Below, piece by piece: positions 57,491-64,000 of a DNA stretch of 64,000 nucleotides. Below the pieces are notes generated by a model. That model saw only the letters and a list, made by a program, of their open reading frames with translations, was not told where the DNA came from and searched no databases. The stretch is from Clostridiales bacterium (GTDB taxonomy: Bacteria > Bacillota > Clostridia > Oscillospirales > Acutalibacteraceae). Position 1 is the first letter of the stretch. Every line of letters starts with the position of its first letter. The translations under genes were made by a program, and so were the position numbers. The stretch is from NCBI GenBank assembly GCA_022800315.1, contig JAAWQC010000002.1:1-64000 (forward strand), given 5' to 3'.

Positions 57491-57519
57491 ATTATACTGT
57501 TTCATGCTGAAATATGCAA
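57491..57519 (-). promoter_or_regulatory. Promoter of gdhA
   Basis: On the minus strand TTGCAT (57514-57519), 17-bp spacer, TATAAT (57491-57496). A strong match. Confidence 0.8.
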
Positions 57520-57688
57520 GTGTAATCAAACTAAAATTCAATATTCGTTCATATTGTTCTGTAAATACCTTTTATAATAAGAAAAACTGGCGGAATCGAA
57601 ATTACCAGTTGCGTTATACCGGTGGTGCTGCCTTCGTGTATTAAAATCACCGATCGCAAAAAAAGATGAAAAATCTTGTCGTTTATAA
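57520..57688. other. AT-rich gap between the gdhA and pyrC promoters
   Basis: Part of a 338-bp divergent intergenic region. I see no ORF or RNA gene. It holds a second TATAAT (57573-57578) with no good -35 and a 6-bp inverted repeat AACTGG...CCAGTT. Confidence 0.5.
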
Positions 57689-57718
57689 TTGCATAGAAGG
57701 GGGAGGATATGCTATACT
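57689..57718 (+). promoter_or_regulatory. Promoter of the pyr operon
   Basis: TTGCAT (57689-57694), 18-bp spacer, TATACT (57713-57718). The leader before pyrC is about 50 nt, too short for a PyrR attenuator, and none is visible. Confidence 0.65.
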
Positions 57719-57775
57719 ATCTATTTAGGTAAAGGCAACACAGGAAACATTACCCTTTCAAAGGAAGTGGAAGCG

Positions 57776-59059
57776 ATGGATAAGCTTTTCATACGCGGAG
57801 CCGTTATTGTCGATCCTCTGAACGAGGCTGCTTCCAGCCTGCCGGACAGCGATATTCTCGTGGTAGACGGCCGCGTGGAAGAGGTCGGCCGTGATCTTTC
57901 CGACATAGATGCTGAAATTTTAGAGGCTGACGGCCTGTGCTGCGCCCCCGGCCTGGTGGACATGCACGTACACCTGCGGGACCCGGGACAGACGGATAAG
58001 GAAGACATCCTGTCCGGCTGCCGGGCAGCGGCGGCGGGCGGTGTCACCTCTCTGGCCTGCATGCCCAATACACAGCCGGTATGCGATTCGCCTGATATTA
58101 TATCCTATATATTAAAAAAAGCGCAGGCGGCTGACGCGCGGGTGTATCCCGTCGCGGCGGTGACCCATTCTCTCGGAGGGGAACGGATGACCGATTTTGC
58201 CGCACTCAAAAGCGCCGGTGCGGTTGCCGTCTCCGACGACGGCCGGCCGGTCCCTACGGCCGGCGGTATGCTGGACGCCATGCGTCTGGCGGCCGAAACC
58301 GGTCTTCCGATCCTTTCCCATTGTGAGGAGATGTCCCTGACCCGGGGCGGCATTATAAACGAGGGGGAGGTATCCCACACCCTCGGTATCCCCGGAATCC
58401 ATCCCGCCGCCGAAGAGGCGGCCACGGCAAGGGAAATTGCCCTGGCGGCGGCTACCGGCTGTCCTGTCCATATCTGCCACGTCAGCACAAAGGGCAGTGT
58501 GGAGCTGCTTCGTGACGCTCGGCGCCGGGGAGTGCCGGTGACGGGTGAGACCGCTCCCCATTATTTTTCACTGACCGACGACCTGCTCAAGGGGCGGGAC
58601 GCCGACTACCGTATGAATCCTCCGCTGCGGACCCCCGTGGACGTGCGCGCCGTGATCGAAGGCCTTTGCGACGGAACGCTCTCCGCCATAGCCACCGACC
58701 ACGCTCCGCATACCCCGGAGGACAAGGCGGATTTTTTAAAGGCGCCCAACGGTTCGGTGGGAATGGAGACCTCTCTCGCCGCCGGGATCACCTTCCTGGT
58801 GCGGGAAGGGCATCTGTCGCTGAACCGCCTGATTCAGCTCATGTCCGCTGAGCCGGCCCGGCTGCTGGGGATTCCCGGCGGAACGCTGCGAAAAGGTGTC
58901 GCTGCTGATCTCGTGCTGTTTGATCCCAACGAACGATGGACAGTGGACGAAAAGCGGCTGCACGGTAAATCCCAAAATTGTCCGTTCAAAGGCATGATCC
59001 TTTACGGCAGGGTAAAATACACCTTGCTGGGCGGACGGCTGGTCTATACCGATCAATAA
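57776..59059 (+). CDS. pyrC: Dihydroorotase
   Basis: 427 aa from the ATG at 57776 (AAAGGAAG upstream). It cyclises carbamoyl aspartate to dihydroorotate. Zinc ligands DMHVHLRDPGQ near residue 60, PILSHCEE, ICHVSTKGS, and catalytic Asp in IATDHAPHT. It belongs to the class I (amidohydrolase, ~430-aa) type of Gram-positives. First gene of the pyrC-pyrF-carA-carB operon. Confidence 0.94.
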   Translation: MDKLFIRGAVIVDPLNEAASSLPDSDILVVDGRVEEVGRDLSDIDAEILEADGLCCAPGLVDMHVHLRDPGQTDKEDILSGCRAAAAGGVTSLACMPNTQPVCDSPDIISYILKKAQAADARVYPVAAVTHSLGGERMTDFAALKSAGAVAVSDDGRPVPTAGGMLDAMRLAAETGLPILSHCEEMSLTRGGIINEGEVSHTLGIPGIHPAAEEAATAREIALAAATGCPVHICHVSTKGSVELLRDARRRGVPVTGETAPHYFSLTDDLLKGRDADYRMNPPLRTPVDVRAVIEGLCDGTLSAIATDHAPHTPEDKADFLKAPNGSVGMETSLAAGITFLVREGHLSLNRLIQLMSAEPARLLGIPGGTLRKGVAADLVLFDPNERWTVDEKRLHGKSQNCPFKGMILYGRVKYTLLGGRLVYTDQ

Positions 59060-59083
59060 TTCCGAATAAATGGAGGCATACGC

Positions 59084-60004
59084 ATGGCGCTGGACAGACT
59101 GATCGACGCGATACGGAAAATGGACAACCCCACGGTGGCGGGCCTTGACCCCCGACTGGAATACCTGCCGGAGTACATAAAACAGGAGGCCTTTCGCCAG
59201 TGGGGCGAGACGCTGGAAGGCGCCGCCGCCGCGATCCTGCGGTTCAATAAGGAACTGATCGACGCCCTGTACGACGTGGTTCCCGCTATTAAACCACAGG
59301 CGGCCTATTACGAGCTGTTCGGCTGGCCGGGTATGCGTACCCTGCAGGAAACCATGGCTTATGCTGACGAAAAGGGCCTGTTCGTCATCACCGACGGCAA
59401 ACGCAACGACATCGGCTCCACCATGGAGGCGTATGCCGCCGCCCATCTGGGCGAGACGCAGGTGGGGGAGCAGGTCTGCCATGCCTTCGACGGCGACGCG
59501 CTGACGGTCAACGGCTATCTGGGCACCGACGGCATTCAGCCGCTGCTGCAGGTGTGCCGCCAGCGGGACCGGGGCATTTTTGTGCTGGTCAAAACCTCTA
59601 ACCCCTCTTCGGGAGAGCTGCAGGACCTCCGCCTTGAAAGTGGTGAGACGGTATACCGCCGCATGGGCGCTTTATGTGAGAGCTGGGGGGAACAATTGCC
59701 GGGCAAATACGGCTATTCCGGCGTGGGGGCCGTGGTCGGCGCCACCTGGCCCGACCAGCTGGCGGAGCTTCGGAAAGCGCTGCCTCACACCTTCTTTCTG
59801 GTGCCGGGTTACGGCGCGCAGGGAGGAGGCGCTCAGGATGTAGCCGGCGCTTTCGATCAGGACGGCATCGGGGCGGTAATCAATTCTTCACGCGGCATCC
59901 TCTGTGCCTGGAAAAAGGAAGAAAACTGCCCGGCGGAGGATTTCGCCGGCGCCGCCCGGCGGGAGGCCCTGCGCATGAAAGAAGCCCTCGCGGCGGTGAG
60001 ATAA
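59084..60004 (+). CDS. pyrF: Orotidine-5'-phosphate decarboxylase (type 2)
   Basis: 306 aa, longer than the ~235-aa type 1 enzyme. Catalytic DGKRNDIGSTMEAY near residue 105 (Lys-Asp network), and VAGLDPRLEYLP at the N-terminus. It makes UMP in the last step of de novo pyrimidine synthesis. Co-transcribed with pyrC. Confidence 0.93.
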   Translation: MALDRLIDAIRKMDNPTVAGLDPRLEYLPEYIKQEAFRQWGETLEGAAAAILRFNKELIDALYDVVPAIKPQAAYYELFGWPGMRTLQETMAYADEKGLFVITDGKRNDIGSTMEAYAAAHLGETQVGEQVCHAFDGDALTVNGYLGTDGIQPLLQVCRQRDRGIFVLVKTSNPSSGELQDLRLESGETVYRRMGALCESWGEQLPGKYGYSGVGAVVGATWPDQLAELRKALPHTFFLVPGYGAQGGGAQDVAGAFDQDGIGAVINSSRGILCAWKKEENCPAEDFAGAARREALRMKEALAAVR

Positions 60005-60065
60005 TGGCAGATCACATCTGACAAGATGATGGTATACAACTCAAAACGGGAAAGGGAGTACGCAA

Positions 60066-61151
60066 ATGGACAAGATGAAGCCGGCAACCCTGCTGCTGGA
60101 GGACGGGACCGAATATCAGGGATATTCCATGGGCGCTGAGGGAGCCGCCTTCGGCGAGGTGGTATTCAACACCGATATGACCACCTACCAGGACCTGCTG
60201 ATGGATCCCACGTATTCGGGTCAGATCGTGGTGCAGACCTACCCTCTGATCGGCAACCGGGGCGTGGACCCGGTCAGCGAATCACGGCTGGTGGCCAGCG
60301 GGTATATCGTGCGTGAATGGTGTGTGGAACCTACCGACGCCCATGAGTTTGTGACGCTGGACGAATATCTCAAGCAGCAGAATATTATAGGCCTCTGCGG
60401 TATTGATACCCGCGCCCTGACCCGTCATATCCGCGATCACGGCGTCATGAATGGCGTGATCACCCCCACACTGGATAACAGGGAAGAGCTTATTCGGCAG
60501 GCAAAGGCTTACCGTGTGCCGCCGGCAGTGGGCGCCATCACGGTCAGTGAGCCCAGGCGTTATGCCGCGGAAAATTCCCGTTACGAGCTGGCTATCCCGG
60601 ACTACGGCTTCCGCCGCTCCATCCTTGAATATTTTCTGCGGCGCGGCTGTTCCTGTACGCTGTATCCCGCCCATACGCCGGCGGCGGAACTGCTGGCGTC
60701 GGGTCCCGACGGCATCATCCTTTCTGACGGACCCGGCGATCCGTGGGACAATCCGGAAATCGTGGAGATCATTAAGGAGTTATCTGACAGCGGCAAGCCG
60801 CTGTTTGGTTGGGGTCTCGGCCACCAGCTTATGGCGGTGGCCGCCGGCGGCTCCATCATCAAGCTTCCGGTGGGGCACCGGGGCAGCAATCAGCCGGTCC
60901 GCGACAGCCGCAGCGGGCGTATCATGGTGACCGAACAGAATCATGGCTATACGGTGGATGAAAGCAGCCTCGACACCGGAAAAGCGGATGTGTTCCTGCA
61001 CAATGTCAACGACGGCACGGTGGAGGGTGTGCGTTATCTCGACCATCCGGTCTTTACCGTCCAGTTTGAGCCCTCCGACGGCAATGGTTATCAGGATACC
61101 GCCTGGATTTTCGACGAATTCGTCTCGATGGTGAGCGAACACAAGGCCTGA
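60066..61151 (+). CDS. carA: Carbamoyl-phosphate synthase small subunit lacking the glutaminase triad
   Basis: 361 aa, full length, AAAGGGAG before the ATG. N-terminal domain is normal: TMTTYQDLL region, DPTYSGQIVVQTYPLIGN, GIDTRALTRHIRDHG. The class I amidotransferase domain retains DGPGDP, LGHQ, QNHGYTVD and the VQF strand. But the nucleophile position, GICLGHQ in the family, reads GWGLGHQ (Gly250). The catalytic pair HPE in VQFHPEA reads VQFEPSD (Glu335, Ser337). The reading frame is intact across the gene. It should not hydrolyse glutamine, so it may serve as a structural and ammonia-channel partner of CarB. Followed by carB. Confidence 0.93.
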   Translation: MDKMKPATLLLEDGTEYQGYSMGAEGAAFGEVVFNTDMTTYQDLLMDPTYSGQIVVQTYPLIGNRGVDPVSESRLVASGYIVREWCVEPTDAHEFVTLDEYLKQQNIIGLCGIDTRALTRHIRDHGVMNGVITPTLDNREELIRQAKAYRVPPAVGAITVSEPRRYAAENSRYELAIPDYGFRRSILEYFLRRGCSCTLYPAHTPAAELLASGPDGIILSDGPGDPWDNPEIVEIIKELSDSGKPLFGWGLGHQLMAVAAGGSIIKLPVGHRGSNQPVRDSRSGRIMVTEQNHGYTVDESSLDTGKADVFLHNVNDGTVEGVRYLDHPVFTVQFEPSDGNGYQDTAWIFDEFVSMVSEHKA

Positions 61152-61193
61152 TTTTCACAAACTCCCGCTATTGCGAAAGGAATGACCATTAAT

Positions 61194-64000
61194 ATGCCAA
61201 AACGTACGGATGTCAAGAAAGTACTCATGATTGGTTCCGGTCCCATTGTGATCGGTCAGGCCGCTGAATTCGACTATGCGGGCACCCAGGCCTGCCGCGC
61301 CCTGAAAGAGGAGGGGATCGAGGTGGTGCTGGTCAACTCCAACCCCGCCACCATCATGACCGATAAAACCATGGCCGACAAAATATACATAGAGCCCCTG
61401 ACCGTGGAAACGATTAAAAGGATCATCGATATCGAAAAGCCGGACAGCGTACTCGCCAATATGGGCGGGCAGACCGGTCTGAACATCGGCATGGAGCTGT
61501 CGGAGGGGAATTTCCTGTCCTCACGCGGCGTCAAGCTGCTGGGCGTCAATCCGGAAACCATCCGCAAGGCGGAGGACCGGCAGGCCTTCAAGGATACCAT
61601 GCTGTCCATCGGCGAGCCCTGCATCCCCTCTAAAGTGGTAGAATCGGTGGAGGATGCGCTGGATTACGCCCACGTGATCGGCTACCCCGTGGTGGTGCGT
61701 CCGGCGTATACCCTGGGCGGTACCGGCGGCGGCTTCGTCCACTCCGACGACGAAATGCGGGAGATCTGTGCGGGCGGTCTGCGCGCCTCCCTGATCCATC
61801 AGGTGCTCATCGAGAAGAGCGTGGCCGGCTGGAAAGAGATCGAGTTCGAGGTTATCCGCGACGGCGCGGGCAACTGCATCGACGTGTGTTCGATGGAAAA
61901 TATAGATCCGGTGGGTGTGCATACGGGCGATTCCATCGTAGTGGCGCCCGCCCAGACGATGACCGCCCACGAGTTCCGCATGATGCGCGCCGCAGCCCTT
62001 AATATCGTCTCTGCGCTGGGCGTGGAGGGCGGCTGCAATGTGCAGTTCGCCCTGAAGCCCGACAGCCTGGAATACGCCGTGATCGAGGTCAATCCCCGTG
62101 TGTCCCGCTCCTCGGCGCTGGCTTCCAAGGCTACCGGCTATCCCATCGCCAAGGTGGCATGCAAAATCGCCATCGGCTACCGGCTGGATGAGATCGTCAA
62201 CGCCGTCACCGGCAAGACCTATGCCTGCAACGAGCCGGCGGTGGATTACTGCGTCATCAAGTTTCCTAAATGGCCCTTTGATAAATTTGTGTACGCCGAC
62301 CGCCATCTGGGTACCCAGATGAAGGCCACCGGCGAGGTCATGTCCATCGGCGCGGGATTTGAAATCGCCTTTATGAAGGCGGTGCGCTCCATCGAACTGG
62401 GTATCGACACCCCCAATCTGCCGCGGGTAGACGAGAAGGGCGACGAAGAGATCAAGGAGATCATCGGCCGGATGGACGACGAGCGTATCTTCGCCATCTA
62501 TACCGCCCTCAAGCGAAAGATTATGACGCCGGACGAGGTTTTCGAGCTGACCAGGATTGACCATTGGTTCCTCTCCAAGCTGAACCGGCTGGCCGCGATG
62601 GAAAAGCTGCTGTCGGAGGAAATCCTCACCGAGGAGCTGTATCTGCAGGCCAAACGTCTGGGCTTCCTCGACAGGACTATCGTGGAGCTGTCTCAGCAGT
62701 TTATTCCCGTCAGCAAGCATGCCAGCTATAAAATGGTGGACACCTGTGCGGCGGAATTCCATGCGGAAACGCCCTATTTCTATTCCTCCTGGGACGATGA
62801 AAACGAGGCAGAGCTGTACAATCAGGAACTGAATTCGGGCAAAAAACGGGTGATCGTCTTCGGGTCGGGTCCCATCCGCATCGGGCAGGGCATCGAGTTC
62901 GACTATTGTTCGGTCCACTGCGTACGCACCTTGAAGAAACTGGGATATGAAGCGATCATCGCCAACAACAATCCCGAGACGGTGTCCACCGACTTTGACA
63001 CTTCCGACCGCCTGTACTTCGACCCGCTGACGCCGGAGGACGTGGACAATGTCCTGCACACCGAGAATCCCGACGCTGTTGTGGTACAGTTTGGCGGCCA
63101 GACCGCCATTAAACTGACCAAGCATCTGGAAAAGCGCGGGGTGCGTATTCTGGGTACTCCCGCCGACAGCATCGACGCTGCGGAGGACCGGGAGCGCTTC
63201 GACGAGGTGCTGGAACAGTGCGGCATCCCGCGTCCACAGGGCGACACGGTCATGACCGCCGATGAGGCGCTCGAAGTGGCCCACAGCCTGGGTTATCCCG
63301 TTCTGCTCCGCCCTTCCTATGTGCTGGGCGGTCAGAATATGATCATTGCCTATGACGACAACGACGTGACCGAATACATGGCGATCATCACCTCCCATGA
63401 GCTGGAGAACCCGGTGCTCATTGATAAGTATCTGATGGGCAAAGAGGTGGAGGTCGACGCCATCTGCGACGGCACCGACTACCTTATCCCGGGTATTATG
63501 GAGCACGTGGAGCGCGCGGGCGTCCACTCGGGCGACTCCATCTCGGTCTACCCCTCCCAGTCGCTGAGTCAGAAGATAAAGGATACCATCGTGACCTATA
63601 CCGGCCGTCTGGCCAAGGCCCTCAAGGTGGTGGGACTGGTCAACATCCAGTATGTGGTGTATCAGGACACTGTCTATGTGATTGAGGTCAATCCCCGTTC
63701 TTCCCGCACGGTGCCCTACATCAGCAAGGTGACAAACATCCCGATGGTGGAGCTGGCGACCCGCTGCATGATGGGTGAAGAGCTGAAAGGAATGGGGTTC
63801 GGCACGGGTCTGTATCCCGAACGGGATATCGTCGCGGTTAAGGTGCCGGTCTTCTCCTTTGAGAAGCTGCGGGACCTGGACATCCAGCTCGGGCCGGAGA
63901 TGAAGTCCACCGGCGAGGTGCTGGGCCTGGCAAGCACCTTCGGTGAGGCGCTTCTCAAGGGGTTGGTCGGCGCCGGATACAAGATGAAGAAGAGCGGCGG
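61194..64000 (+). CDS. carB: Carbamoyl-phosphate synthase large subunit (partial, 3' end beyond window)
   Basis: 935 codons without a stop before the window edge; absent from the ORF track for that reason. Start at 61194 ([21 protein letters not shown]); an in-frame ATG at 61182 abuts AAAGGA. The two homologous ATP-grasp halves are visible: [27 protein letters not shown] and [28 protein letters not shown]. The first makes carboxyphosphate, the second carbamoyl phosphate. [26 protein letters not shown] is in the first half, [18 protein letters not shown] in the second. Synthetase motifs look normal, in contrast to its CarA partner. Confidence 0.95.
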   Translation, partial: MPKRTDVKKVLMIGSGPIVIGQAAEFDYAGTQACRALKEEGIEVVLVNSNPATIMTDKTMADKIYIEPLTVETIKRIIDIEKPDSVLANMGGQTGLNIGMELSEGNFLSSRGVKLLGVNPETIRKAEDRQAFKDTMLSIGEPCIPSKVVESVEDALDYAHVIGYPVVVRPAYTLGGTGGGFVHSDDEMREICAGGLRASLIHQVLIEKSVAGWKEIEFEVIRDGAGNCIDVCSMENIDPVGVHTGDSIVVAPAQTMTAHEFRMMRAAALNIVSALGVEGGCNVQFALKPDSLEYAVIEVNPRVSRSSALASKATGYPIAKVACKIAIGYRLDEIVNAVTGKTYACNEPAVDYCVIKFPKWPFDKFVYADRHLGTQMKATGEVMSIGAGFEIAFMKAVRSIELGIDTPNLPRVDEKGDEEIKEIIGRMDDERIFAIYTALKRKIMTPDEVFELTRIDHWFLSKLNRLAAMEKLLSEEILTEELYLQAKRLGFLDRTIVELSQQFIPVSKHASYKMVDTCAAEFHAETPYFYSSWDDENEAELYNQELNSGKKRVIVFGSGPIRIGQGIEFDYCSVHCVRTLKKLGYEAIIANNNPETVSTDFDTSDRLYFDPLTPEDVDNVLHTENPDAVVVQFGGQTAIKLTKHLEKRGVRILGTPADSIDAAEDRERFDEVLEQCGIPRPQGDTVMTADEALEVAHSLGYPVLLRPSYVLGGQNMIIAYDDNDVTEYMAIITSHELENPVLIDKYLMGKEVEVDAICDGTDYLIPGIMEHVERAGVHSGDSISVYPSQSLSQKIKDTIVTYTGRLAKALKVVGLVNIQYVVYQDTVYVIEVNPRSSRTVPYISKVTNIPMVELATRCMMGEELKGMGFGTGLYPERDIVAVKVPVFSFEKLRDLDIQLGPEMKSTGEVLGLASTFGEALLKGLVGAGYKMKKSG

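Noticed and set aside
61521-63527. 668-aa minus-strand ORF inside carB
   Set aside because: Opposite strand of a clearly real gene with family motifs throughout; no independent evidence.

Overview
The window is GC-rich, densely coded chromosomal DNA from an endospore-forming Clostridia-type bacterium (Firmicutes), most like the Oscillospiraceae/Ruminococcaceae. The pointers are a complete spoIIIAA-AH operon, bofA, cwlD, a T-box leader on tyrS, an Ntp-type V-ATPase operon, and AAAGGAGG-type ribosome binding sites. It is mostly core genome. I see no phage, transposon, CRISPR array, rRNA or tRNA. Most of the longer antisense ORFs in the track are GC-driven shadows.

Layout. 1-4.1 kb (minus): response regulator, ABC ATPase, two ABC-2 permeases and a sensor kinase cut by the window edge, arranged like lantibiotic or bacitracin self-protection modules. 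4.2-5.9 kb: yaaL-like gene and bofA, two tandem paralogous small proteins, and a superoxide dismutase. 6.1-22.3 kb (plus): spoIIIAA-AH, asp23-like gene, nusB, a TsaD paralog, xseA, xseB, ispA, a DUF212 gene, dxs, tlyA, nadK, argR, recN. This is the Bacillus yqh/yqi neighbourhood without accBC, folD or spo0A. 22.3-25.5 kb: T-box and tyrS, a small protein, a GNAT and a TVP38-type membrane protein. 25.7-29.1 kb: galT and galK with a divergent AraC-type regulator. 29.2-39.0 kb: a membrane protein, then the nine-gene ntpFIKECGABD operon. 39.2-43.4 kb: a membrane protein, cwlD, radA, a frameshifted nucleoside hydrolase and a decayed TPP-riboswitch-like sequence. 43.4-46.4 kb (minus): galU and two paralogous RING/zinc-ribbon membrane proteins. 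46.6-52.2 kb: murD, two M42 peptidases, a GNAT and a methionine gamma-lyase family protein. 52.2-55.1 kb: an oxidoreductase and a TIM-barrel isomerase with a divergent AraC-type regulator. 55.3-64 kb: a small membrane protein, gdhA, and pyrC-pyrF-carA-carB, with carB running off the end.

The most unusual observation is carA. The residues at all three positions of the class I glutaminase triad are replaced (Cys to Gly, His to Glu, Glu to Ser), while the rest of the fold and the adjacent carB look intact. This predicts a carbamoyl-phosphate synthetase that uses free ammonia. It sits beside gdhA, which also uses ammonia. Other points of interest are a three-copy 11-bp-phased operator in front of the ABC exporter, an exact 60-bp duplicated hairpin element between the two permease genes, the tandem bacterial RING-type proteins, and a V-ATPase rotor subunit carrying the Na+-binding residues.
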